27,912 nucleotides of DNA, taken from IMG/VR virus record IMGVR_UViG_3300042908_000444, positions 1 to 27,912 of that record, one strand, 5' to 3'. Position 1 is the stretch's first letter, and every line of letters begins with the position of its first letter. Below are positions 16,055-22,134 of the stretch, in pieces. A model generated the notes under the pieces. The model worked only from the letters and a program-made list of their open reading frames with translations, had not been told where the DNA came from and ran no database searches. The stretch comes from a virus. The translations under genes and the position numbers were made by a program.

Positions 16055-16122
16055 AGGGGCGATCCTAGCGGATAGTGTACAGTTGTTCAAACTGCACCCC
16101 ATCCGCTAGAACAATCGCCCCT
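16055..16122. repeat. Long interrupted inverted repeat upstream of the integrase
   Basis: Two nested perfect arms are visible. AGGGGCGAT (16055-16063) pairs with ATCGCCCCT (16114-16122), and CTAGCGGAT (16065-16073) pairs with ATCCGCTAG (16101-16109). The arms flank the predicted integrase promoter and one copy of a 12-bp direct repeat. The symmetry suggests regulator binding or looping, or a recombination site beside the integrase. As RNA or cruciform it would form an 18-bp stem with small internal loops. Confidence 0.75.
16062..16090 (-). promoter_or_regulatory. Predicted integrase promoter
   Basis: On the minus strand, TTGAAC (16085-16090) and TAGGAT (16062-16067) are separated by 17 bases, a good sigma70-type match. 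Transcription would begin near 16055, giving a short leader containing GAGGAG before the integrase ATG at 16030. The -10 element lies inside the left arms of the inverted repeat, so binding there would control integrase expression. Confidence 0.6.
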
Positions 16123-16147
16123 TTTCGGGTCGGTTGATAGTGTACAG
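16071..16147 (+). repeat. Two 12-bp direct repeats, GATAGTGTACAG
   Basis: Perfect copies lie at 16071-16082 and 16136-16147, 65 bp apart. The first overlaps the integrase promoter spacer. Spacing of about six helical turns puts both copies on the same DNA face, which fits cooperative binding by an excisionase or repressor, or integrase arm sites. The role is inferred from location. Confidence 0.6.
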
Positions 16148-16229
16148 GGTTTCTAGTGAACAGGACAAAGCGGGAATCCGAAACGGGTGAACGCTTGGTG
16201 AAATACGGACCAAGGTTGTCCGCATATGT

Positions 16230-16257
16230 TTGACACTGCAAACGCTAGCGTTACATT
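16230..16257 (+). promoter_or_regulatory. Promoter P1 with palindromic operator, for the excisionase-like gene
   Basis: TTGACA (16230-16235), 16-base spacer, TACATT (16252-16257). The perfect palindrome AACGCTAGCGTT (16241-16252) lies in the spacer and touches the -10. Expected transcription start is about 16264, the A of the next ATG, so the mRNA should be leaderless. The same spacer word recurs in the same register in P2 and P3. Just upstream, CGGAC-caaggtt-GTCCG (16206-16222) is a further small inverted repeat. Confidence 0.75.
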
Positions 16258-16263
16258 CCGGGA

Positions 16264-16527
16264 ATGATTGCCGTGGCCTCACCAGACAAAGAGTGGATCA
16301 CAGTCGCCGAAGCAGTGAAGCTCTGCGGCTGCACCGAGGGCTACATCCGGCGGCTCCTTATCGCCGAGGATCCCAGGCTGACCGGCTGGAAGGCCGGCGA
16401 GCGGGCCTGGCTGGTCAAGCGGGCAGATGCCCTGGCCCTCAAGGCCAGCCTGTCCATCCGCTCCGTAGGCAGGCGGGCCGAGAAGCCGGCCGCACCCAAG
16501 CCGAGCCGCAAGCGGAAGCCCTCGTAA
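16264..16527 (+). CDS. Excisionase-like small DNA-binding protein (MerR/HTH_17 type)
   Basis: The 87-aa product has WITVAEAVKLCGCTEGYIRR near the N-terminus, a wing-like AGERAWLVKRADALAL and a basic tail (PKPSRKRKPS). This is the organisation of HTH_17/excisionase-type winged helix proteins that recognise DNA and often bend it. It is encoded divergently from the integrase, the usual location of xis or a small repressor. Its ATG coincides with the expected +1 of P1, suggesting leaderless translation as for lambda cI from its maintenance promoter. It could act as excisionase, as the regulator binding the AACGnTAnCG operators, or both. The exact role is not decided by sequence. Confidence 0.75.
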   Translation: MIAVASPDKEWITVAEAVKLCGCTEGYIRRLLIAEDPRLTGWKAGERAWLVKRADALALKASLSIRSVGRRAEKPAAPKPSRKRKPS

Positions 16528-16570
16528 TCCTCGAGGAAAACCGCACCCCAGAAAATCTGCTCAAGAGCCC

Positions 16571-16598
16571 TTGCATGAAGTAACGATATCGGTACACT
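16571..16598 (+). promoter_or_regulatory. Promoter P2 with operator-like spacer
   Basis: TTGCAT (16571-16576), 16-base spacer, TACACT (16593-16598). The spacer holds AACGATATCGG, with the palindrome CGATATCG, at the same spacer positions as in P1 and P3. The preceding GAAGT is shared with P3. It would drive the 47-aa ORF that starts at 16638, leaving a leader of about 30 bases with a strong AGGAGGG ribosome site. Confidence 0.72.
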
Positions 16599-16637
16599 AG
16601 GGCACGCAGGATTCTCTCGGCCAAGGAGGGCCAAGCG

Positions 16638-16781
16638 ATGCGACGACACCTCGACCGGCTCATTCAAGCCCTCGTCTTCATCCGTCTCGGCCAGCAGCTT
16701 GGCACGGACTCCGACCTCGCCCAGGCGGTGGCCAGCGGCATCGACCTGCTGGTTTCCACGCTCTCCCGATTTCTTGCTTGA
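16638..16781 (+). CDS. 47-aa ORF with very strong ribosome binding site
   Basis: ATG 16638 is preceded by AAGGAGGG at ideal spacing and by promoter P2. The peptide MRRHLDRLIQALVFIRLGQQ continues with LGTDSDLAQAVASGIDLLVS and ends TLSRFLA. It has two amphipathic helices separated by a short acidic turn, plausible for a small regulator, anti-repressor or membrane-associated peptide. No family is recognised. Its stop codon TGA lies within the -35 hexamer of P3. Being flanked on both sides by promoters of the same design suggests it belongs to the lysis-lysogeny control circuit. Confidence 0.6.
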   Translation: MRRHLDRLIQALVFIRLGQQLGTDSDLAQAVASGIDLLVSTLSRFLA

Positions 16782-16805
16782 CAGAAGTAACGCTATCCGT
16801 ACTCT
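16778..16805 (+). promoter_or_regulatory. Promoter P3 with operator-like spacer, reading into the early operon
   Basis: TTGACA (16778-16783), 16-base spacer, TACTCT (16800-16805). The spacer contains GAAGTAACGCTATCCG, which matches P2 over most positions and P1 over the AACGCTA core, all in the same register. A degenerate fourth copy, GAAGTCACGTTAGCGAC (16814-16830), follows immediately but has no -35 or -10, so it may be an auxiliary operator. P3 probably starts the long early transcript beginning with the gene at 16960. Confidence 0.75.
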
Positions 16806-16959
16806 CTCGCACCGAAGTCACGTTAGCGACACACACAAAGCCACGACTAATGAACGCAGTTTCCAGTCCCCAAAAATCCAACTGGAATGCCTGACCAGTA
16901 GATTGCCTGTACCTGAACAGCCGTATATGTTTGCCCCACACACGAAGGAGATGACCACG
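16806..16959 (+). other. Non-coding leader of the early operon with an inverted repeat
   Basis: This 154-base stretch has no convincing gene. It holds the auxiliary operator-like copy at 16814-16830 and the inverted repeat TTCCAGT (16861-16867)/ACTGGAA (16881-16887) with a 13-nt loop. A 14-codon ORF (16850-16894) without a ribosome site covers the repeat. AAGGAG at 16945-16950 serves the next gene. The leader is long for this compact genome, so antitermination, attenuation or an attachment site are possible; none is shown. Confidence 0.5.
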
Positions 16960-17208
16960 ATGGATGCACACCACGCCGAATACGCCGCAGCAGTCGCCGG
17001 AATGCAGGACACGTACGGCATCGACACTCAGAACACGTTCGCCGTCGGCGACCACGTTTCATTCCGGCTCAAGGGCTGGAGCGACAGCTCGTACGACGAC
17101 GGCCGGGTGACGGACCACCACAACGGCAAGCTGCTCGTGGAGACGGCCGACGACATCGTCGAGGTCGACCCGAGGCCGTGGCCCGTGGGCAACGTGTTGC
17201 CCTTCTGA
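16960..17208 (+). CDS. Small early protein (82 aa)
   Basis: AAGGAG ends at 16950, immediately before an ATG at 16951 that is too close, so I chose the in-frame ATG 16960. The product begins MDAHHAEYAAAVAGMQDTYG, then FAVGDHVSFRLKGW, DDGRVTDHHNGKLLVETADD and a C-terminal Pro-rich end. The second half resembles a small SH3-like beta barrel (gDhV.fr......dGrV......g.l.Ve) of the kind seen in small phage and CarD- or KOW-like proteins. The specific family is not recognised. It is the first gene after P3, hence probably the earliest product of the operon. Confidence 0.65.
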   Translation: MDAHHAEYAAAVAGMQDTYGIDTQNTFAVGDHVSFRLKGWSDSSYDDGRVTDHHNGKLLVETADDIVEVDPRPWPVGNVLPF

Positions 17209-17345
17209 ACGCACAGGACCGGCCGGCGGTGGAACCGCAGGCCGGAAGGATGGCCGTCGGAGACGGCAGCAGCAGGGACGCAATTCATCCGCCCGCCAGC
17301 ACGACGCGAAACGGGCTTTTCACATCAGTAGCAAAGGACGCAGAC

Positions 17346-18299
17346 ATGGGATTCAAGAAGGCAACGAAGGCAGCGGCGAAGCTTCGCGCGGCGATTCATG
17401 GGCCGAGCGGGGCCGGGAAGACGTTTACCAGTCTCCGAGTGGCCAACGGGCTGGCCGGCGGCAAGCCGGTCGCCGTGATCGACACCGAGCGCGGCTCGGC
17501 CAGCAAGTACGCCGACCGCTTCTCGTTCGACGTGCTGGAGCTCCAGGACCAGACGATCGACGGCTACGTGGCCGCAATCGGCGAGGCCGCCAAGGGTGGG
17601 TATGCGGTGCTCATCATCGACAGCCTCTCGCACGGCTGGCAGACGCTGCTTGAGGAGGTCGAAAAGCTGGCGAAAGCCAAGTACCGCGGCAACACGTGGT
17701 CCGCCTGGTCCGAGGGCACGCCGCACCAGCGGCGGCTCGTCCAGGCGATCCTCAACTACCCCGGCCACGTCATCGCCACCATGCGGTCGAAGACCGAGTG
17801 GACGACCGTTGACAACAACGGCAAAAAGACGCCGCAGCGTGTCGGCCTGGCCCCCGAGCAGGGCAAGGGAATCGAGTACGAGTTCGACCTGTTGCTGGAG
17901 ATCTCGACCGAGCATATCGGCCACGTGATCAAGGACCGCACGGGCAAGTTCCAAGACAAGCTCATCGACAAGCCCGGCGAGGACTTCGGAGAGCAACTCG
18001 CAGCGTGGCTGTCATCTGGAAACTCGGAACCGGCGGCTGTGTCGCCGTCGGGTGGAAAAAGCACCGCGGCAGTTCACGGATCTGCCGCGGTGCCTTCCAC
18101 GACTGAGCCGAAGCTCGGCTGGCTGGATCGCGTGAACCAGGCGGCGACTGTCGAGGAGCTCGGCACGATCGGCGACGAGGCCGACGAGGCTGTTTCCACG
18201 GGCGACCTCAGCCCGACACAGCGGGCGCGGCTCGACAAGCAGATCAGCATCCGCCACCAGCAGATCGAGCCGGAGGTCGTGGCGAATGGCGTGGCATGA
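17346..18299 (+). CDS. RecA-like AAA_24 ATPase, Sak4-type recombination protein
   Basis: The 317-aa product from ATG 17346 (AAAGGACG upstream) has Walker A GPSGAGKT (19-26), an IDTERGSAS strand (45-53) and Walker B VLIID (88-92) followed by SLSHGW. This matches the AAA_24/Sak4-like RecA-core ATPases found in phages, which support single-strand annealing or recombination, usually next to an SSB-like partner. The next gene is such a partner. The last 100 residues are a linker plus a helical domain (LGWLDRVNQAATVEELGTIG). It acts on DNA in the cytoplasm. The family assignment is confident; the biochemical mode (annealing versus replication support) is not. Confidence 0.82.
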   Translation: MGFKKATKAAAKLRAAIHGPSGAGKTFTSLRVANGLAGGKPVAVIDTERGSASKYADRFSFDVLELQDQTIDGYVAAIGEAAKGGYAVLIIDSLSHGWQTLLEEVEKLAKAKYRGNTWSAWSEGTPHQRRLVQAILNYPGHVIATMRSKTEWTTVDNNGKKTPQRVGLAPEQGKGIEYEFDLLLEISTEHIGHVIKDRTGKFQDKLIDKPGEDFGEQLAAWLSSGNSEPAAVSPSGGKSTAAVHGSAAVPSTTEPKLGWLDRVNQAATVEELGTIGDEADEAVSTGDLSPTQRARLDKQISIRHQQIEPEVVANGVA

Positions 18300-18357
18300 C
18301 TCTTGGACGGCGATGAAACGGAAGAAGCAACCAACACAGGAAAGGACAGCGACAGCA

Positions 18358-18879
18358 ATGGATTGGGACATCTCGGTAGATCAGCCGCAGCAAGCGGCAC
18401 CGGAAAGCACCGAGCGGATGGACCTGCCCGAGGGCATCCACGAGCTCAAGATCAAAACGGTGTCTGAAGACACCACGCAGCTCGTGCTCGAGCTCGCGCA
18501 CGAGGATCGCAAGTTCTGGTGGGTCAAGGTGACCATGAAGAAGGGTGAAGGCTGGGCGCGGGTGCTCGTGTCTCAGCTTGCCGCTTCTCTGGCACTGTCG
18601 GCACAGGAGTGGTCTGAAACCCAGATGGACGACCTGACAGGCCGGCGCGTGGTGGCCGAGATCCGCCACCGGGTCGGCACCAACGGCCGCACGTTCGTCA
18701 ACGCGTGGAAGTTCATGCCCATCCAGCAGTTGGCCTCGGAGGCCGCCGAGGTGGCGAGGAAGCCGCCGAGGACGCCTGCCGCAAAGGTCAAGGCGACGGC
18801 ACCGGGGATCGGCAGCGACGACATCCCGTTCGCCTGGCTGGCTCCGCTGCTCGTGGCGCTGATCGGAGGTGCTGCATGA
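18358..18879 (+). CDS. DUF669/SSB-like DNA-binding protein with internal DDIPF motif
   Basis: I chose ATG 18358 (173 aa); ATG 18313 is possible and would add 15 basic residues. The body has ELKIKTVSEDTTQLVLELA, FWWVKVTMKKGEGWARVLVS and LTGRRVVAEIRHRVGTNGRT, an OB-fold-like pattern shared by phage DUF669/SSB-type proteins that partner Sak4 or RecT-like proteins. Near the C-terminus SDDIPF (153-158) looks like the acidic SSB tip that recruits repair proteins. Instead of ending there the protein continues with AWLAPLLVALIGGAA, an unusual hydrophobic extension. It is immediately downstream of the ATPase and overlaps the next gene by four bases. Confidence 0.68.
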   Translation: MDWDISVDQPQQAAPESTERMDLPEGIHELKIKTVSEDTTQLVLELAHEDRKFWWVKVTMKKGEGWARVLVSQLAASLALSAQEWSETQMDDLTGRRVVAEIRHRVGTNGRTFVNAWKFMPIQQLASEAAEVARKPPRTPAAKVKATAPGIGSDDIPFAWLAPLLVALIGGAA

Positions 18880-19133
18880 GTGGGCACGTCTACCGGGTCA
18901 GCGTGTTTCGTGAGGTGAACGAGAGCGGCGTGGTCGGCTATCTGGACCACGGCGATGCCATCTTGGTCGATGGTCAGCGGTACGCACGTCGTCCAGGCGG
19001 TTCGCTCCAGCCAGCCGGGATCGACTGGCACGACACCGCAGAGGCGGCGTACCGCGCTGCTGCACCGCAGCTCGTTGACATAGTAGCGAGGATCACAGCA
19101 CAGGCCCAACGCTGGCAGGAGGGCCATTCATGA
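18876..19133 (+). CDS. Small hypothetical early protein (85 aa)
   Basis: ATG 18876 overlaps the previous stop (ATGA), with CGGAGG upstream. The product starts MSGHVYRVSVFREVNESGVV and has YLDHGDAILVDGQRYARR plus a helix EAAYRAAAPQLVDIVARI. It is a small alpha/beta protein with an N-terminal strand pair and a C-terminal helix. The family is not recognised. Tight coupling to the SSB-like gene and to the following gene (four-base overlap) places it in the DNA-metabolism operon. Confidence 0.65.
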   Translation: MSGHVYRVSVFREVNESGVVGYLDHGDAILVDGQRYARRPGGSLQPAGIDWHDTAEAAYRAAAPQLVDIVARITAQAQRWQEGHS

Positions 19134-19381
19134 GCAACATCAGTCCCAGCACACGCGAATGGGTACAGGACCGCAAGTGGCAGTTGCGGCAGCTGATCTC
19201 CGACGCCTGGGGTGAGTCGGCGGCGGGCCACGTGTCGGCGGCGATTAGCTCGTACCTAACGAGCGAGCCCCAGGCGGAGCGCATGCGAGTTGAGATTACG
19301 AACCTGCGGGCTCGCCTGCGGGTCTACGAGCCGGAGGTCGTGGTGCGGGTCGACCCCGGCCCGACATGGACGGGCGACTGA
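19130..19381 (+). CDS. Small helical early protein (83 aa)
   Basis: ATG 19130 overlaps the previous stop and has GGAGGG upstream. The product contains TREWVQDRKWQLRQLISDAW and PQAERMRVEITNLRARLRVY, then a short basic/acidic tail. It is mostly helical with a coiled-coil-like centre. The family is not recognised. It may be an accessory protein of the recombination or replication complex, but this is based only on its position. Confidence 0.6.
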   Translation: MSNISPSTREWVQDRKWQLRQLISDAWGESAAGHVSAAISSYLTSEPQAERMRVEITNLRARLRVYEPEVVVRVDPGPTWTGD

Positions 19382-19441
19382 CAGTCAGTGACGGTAGGGC
19401 ACGGTGCCCATGGTTCGGTGAGTTCCACGGAGGGATCTGAT

Positions 19442-19762
19442 ATGTCCGCAAGATTCATGGTGATGATGACGTTGGCCCTGCTCATGGGCGCTGCACAGGC
19501 TCAGGCCGAGCAGGTGTTCACGGTGACGACGACGATCACGGCCCAGCAGCAGGCCGACGAGAACGCCCGCACGGGGCGGATGGCCCACTGCCGGATTCTC
19601 AACGGCAGGCGAGAGGGGATCGGCTTCTCCTCGAGCTCGGCCCAGCAGGCGATCGAGTCGTGTTGCTTCTTTCGTGAGGCCCAGCGTGGCCGCTACCGGA
19701 TCGTCGAGCAGGGCGTGGCCCGTGGCCCACGCGGCTGGTTCGCCGTGATTCGCTACGAGTGA
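19442..19762 (+). CDS. Small exported protein with signal peptide (106 aa)
   Basis: ATG 19442 has GGAGGG at good spacing; an upstream GTG (19388) is less likely. The N-terminus MSARFMVMMTLALLMGAAQA is a typical Sec signal peptide with likely cleavage near AQA-EQ. The mature part contains GFSSSSAQQAIESCCFFREA and VARGPRGWFAVIRYE. The G.G.S....A...CCF...GWFA..Y pattern recalls small exported proteins I associate with planctomycetes, from memory only. An exported protein inside an early DNA-metabolism operon is unexpected; it might modify the envelope during lysogeny or infection. Function unknown. Confidence 0.65.
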   Translation: MSARFMVMMTLALLMGAAQAQAEQVFTVTTTITAQQQADENARTGRMAHCRILNGRREGIGFSSSSAQQAIESCCFFREAQRGRYRIVEQGVARGPRGWFAVIRYE

Positions 19763-19929
19763 TCGACAGCGGCCCGCCCTGGTCGTCGTGGCGTTTGCAT
19801 CCGCCACATGGGTCGCCGAGCCGGGTGTGGCGTGTAACACCGGCAGTTGTGGATGTGTCGCCTTCTTCACAGGCCACAACCGGCATGCCCCACGACACGG
19901 GGCCAATTCAAACGCTAGGAGCCACGCAG

Positions 19930-20205
19930 ATGATCAGACCGCACTACATCACGCCGCCGATTGAGCTTGATACGGCATGTGAGCGATGTCGTGCAAGCAA
20001 GAAGGTAGACGGCTGGCGTTTTTGCTCTGCGTGCTTGGCCGAGTCTCAGTCGCAAACCCTGGCAGAACGCAAGCGTCGTGACAAGGAAGGCAGGCAAGTC
20101 ATTGGCGGCCCACGCGCTAGCAACTCAACCGCAGATTGGGACCACGACGAGCAGATCGGCGGCATGTCTCGGTGCGTCAGAAACTTGGAGGACAAGACGA
20201 CATGA
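19930..20205 (+). CDS. Small zinc-ribbon-like protein (91 aa)
   Basis: ATG 19930 follows TAGGAG; the open frame continues upstream to 19759 but without a ribosome site, and that 167-base gap (19763-19929) shows no other gene. The product has two CxxC pairs (CERCRASKKV and FCSACLAES), the signature of a four-cysteine zinc ribbon. A basic helix (QTLAERKRRDKEG) follows, so DNA or protein binding is likely. Its end overlaps the methyltransferase start by four bases, so it may be co-translated with it. Confidence 0.6.
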   Translation: MIRPHYITPPIELDTACERCRASKKVDGWRFCSACLAESQSQTLAERKRRDKEGRQVIGGPRASNSTADWDHDEQIGGMSRCVRNLEDKTT

Positions 20206-21464
20206 GTAATGGCTACGAAATCACCGAGACTGGCCTAGTTACCCATAGCGGCTGGACGCCGGAACTGTGGGAAGCCGCAGGCCGCGAAATCGCCCGCTAC
20301 CAGAAAGGGCTGATGTGGCTGATCGGAGACTGGCTTAACGCCGGCGACCGTGAAGGCTACGTCGAGCGTGGCAAGCTGGCCGAGGCATGCGAGCGGTTTG
20401 GGATTGCATACCAGACGGCGAAGCAAGCGGCGTGGGTGGCGGCAGCTTTTGAAAGGTCTAGTCGTCTAGACCATTTGACCTTCAGCCATCATGACGCCGT
20501 GGCCGGAAACGACCAAGCCGCCGACCTCTTGGCGTGGGCCGAGACGACTGGGGCGACCGTTAAGCAACTCCGAGAGGAGAAGCAGCGCCGCAGTATCGCT
20601 TCTGCGCCAACCGCAGCTGAGGCCAGCGGCACTAAGGGCGAAGTGTCGTGGGAGTTTAAGGTTGGCGACTGCCGAAAGCTGCCATACCCCGACGACCACT
20701 TTGATCTCGTCTTCTGCTCTCCACCTTACGAGTCGCAGCGATCCTACGGCGAGCTCGACTTTGATCTCTGTGGCGAGGAGTGGGTGGCGTGGGCAACCGA
20801 GTGCTACATGGAGTGCCTGCGTGTTTCAAAGGGGCTCGTCGCTTGGGTGGTCGAGGGTTACACGGACGATTTCTCGTATACATCGACTCCTTTTCTGCTT
20901 CACGCCGACCTGCATCGTCGCGGCGTAAAGATGCGGAAGGTCGTCGTCTATCAGAGGAACGGCATTCCCGGCACTGGCGGCCCAGAGTGGCTGCGGAATG
21001 ATTGGGAGCCAATCATCTGCGGCACAAAGAACGGGCGGCTGCCGTGGGCCGACAACACGGCGATGGGCCAGCCACCGAAGCAGAACGTGCCGAGGGTGGC
21101 TACCAACCGCAACGCAGACGGCAGCCGGAAGTCAGCAATCTATATCGACCCCGAGGTTTGCAACCCGGGCAACATCATCAGCGGCCTGGTGGGGAGCGGC
21201 GGGATGGGCTGGCGCGACGCCACAAAGAACGAGGCTCCGTTTCCTGAGTGGCTTGCCGAGTTTTTCATTAAGAGCTTCTGCCCTGTCGGCGGAACCGTGC
21301 TCGATCCATTCAGCGGTTCAGGGACGACTGTTTCGATGGCCGTGAAGCATGGACGAAATGCAGTCGGGATCGATGCAAGAGAAAGCCAAGTCTGGCTAGG
21401 CGAAACAAGGCTGTTAGGGATGACAGTTTCTGAACGTCAACAGGGGCAAGGAGTGCTTGTATGA
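20202..21464 (+). CDS. DNA methyltransferase, beta class (N4-cytosine or N6-adenine)
   Basis: The 420-aa product has motif IV SPPY (173-176) within FDLVFCSPPYESQRSYG and the AdoMet motif I DPFSGSGTT (368-376) near the C-terminus. Catalytic motif before motif I is the beta-class order, and SPPY is typical of N4-cytosine or N6-adenine amino methylation. Residues 1-150 form a helical N-terminal domain (GLMWLIGDWLNAGDREGYVE, then RLDHLTFSHHDAVAG) known from other phage and plasmid proteins, possibly a DNA-binding region. It may protect phage DNA or act with the next gene as a restriction-modification pair. It overlaps the zinc-ribbon gene and the next gene by four bases each. Confidence 0.9.
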   Translation: MSNGYEITETGLVTHSGWTPELWEAAGREIARYQKGLMWLIGDWLNAGDREGYVERGKLAEACERFGIAYQTAKQAAWVAAAFERSSRLDHLTFSHHDAVAGNDQAADLLAWAETTGATVKQLREEKQRRSIASAPTAAEASGTKGEVSWEFKVGDCRKLPYPDDHFDLVFCSPPYESQRSYGELDFDLCGEEWVAWATECYMECLRVSKGLVAWVVEGYTDDFSYTSTPFLLHADLHRRGVKMRKVVVYQRNGIPGTGGPEWLRNDWEPIICGTKNGRLPWADNTAMGQPPKQNVPRVATNRNADGSRKSAIYIDPEVCNPGNIISGLVGSGGMGWRDATKNEAPFPEWLAEFFIKSFCPVGGTVLDPFSGSGTTVSMAVKHGRNAVGIDARESQVWLGETRLLGMTVSERQQGQGVLV

Positions 21465-22123
21465 GCGGAAAAAAGTACGACACCATGAACGGTGAATGGG
21501 GATCTGCGGGAGAAGCGTTTCTGCGCCAATACATCAGGTCTTCAGGCTATGAAGCAAACAAGCATCCGCACGGCATTTACTTAGAAGACATCGAGTACAA
21601 GTCTAGCGTTGAGCGATTCTACGCTGACGTGGAACGCCGCACTTCGAGGACTTGGTCCGGCACTGATTGGATGCAGTGGCCTACGTTGCATGTTCTCAAC
21701 AGAAGGAAGGTTGAACCCGGGACGCTTTTCTTCACGCTCTCGGCAAACATGGAAAAGGCATACGTCTCGTTTCCAGAAGACTTAGTGACGGTTGCTCCAG
21801 AAAAGATGGACAACATTCACGCCAAGGGCGAGTCGATTAGGGACCATGAAATCTTGCGGTGCTTGCCGCTTGATTTGACAAAACCGATCGAAGGCTCGAT
21901 CGCCGAAATGAACGCTTGTCGCGTTCGCACAATCGTTCGCGACACCAGCAGCTACTTAGAGGCTACCCGCGTTCTTAGAGGACGTGAGCCATTCGGTTTT
22001 GGTGCCCCATACGGCATCAGCGACGAAGAGTGGAAGGAAATGATCTTGGACGTTGAGCGGCGATCGGGGCTGCTCAAGCTGACCGGCCGAAACAATAAAG
22101 ACCAGCAAAAGTTTGACTTTTAA
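21461..22123 (+). CDS. Lower-GC protein coupled to the methyltransferase, possible PD-(D/E)xK-like nuclease
   Basis: ATG 21461 overlaps the methyltransferase stop (ATGA), with AAGGAG upstream. The 220-aa product has a helix GSAGEAFLRQYIRSSGYEAN, then EDIEYKSSVERFYADVERRT and WPTLHVLNRRKVEPGTLFFT. A leading helix with Glu, then strands carrying acidic residues before a basic position (EYKS, DVERR), is reminiscent of PD-(D/E)xK-fold nucleases and Vsr-like proteins, but the motif is not clean. Hand counting 21481-21600 gives 59 G/C of 120, versus 38 of 60 in 22201-22260. A foreign, lower-GC gene tied to a methyltransferase suggests a restriction or mismatch-repair partner. This is a hypothesis. 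Confidence 0.6.
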   Translation: MSGKKYDTMNGEWGSAGEAFLRQYIRSSGYEANKHPHGIYLEDIEYKSSVERFYADVERRTSRTWSGTDWMQWPTLHVLNRRKVEPGTLFFTLSANMEKAYVSFPEDLVTVAPEKMDNIHAKGESIRDHEILRCLPLDLTKPIEGSIAEMNACRVRTIVRDTSSYLEATRVLRGREPFGFGAPYGISDEEWKEMILDVERRSGLLKLTGRNNKDQQKFDF

Positions 22124-22134
22124 GGAGGCCACGG

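Noticed and set aside
16850-16894. 14-codon leader peptide upstream of the gene at 16960
   Set aside because: No ribosome site and no run of regulatory codons, so attenuation cannot be supported.
19763-19929. Upstream extension of the zinc-ribbon frame to 19759
   Set aside because: No ribosome site at that start, and Pro/Ser-rich composition unlike the downstream protein. ATG 19930 has TAGGAG.
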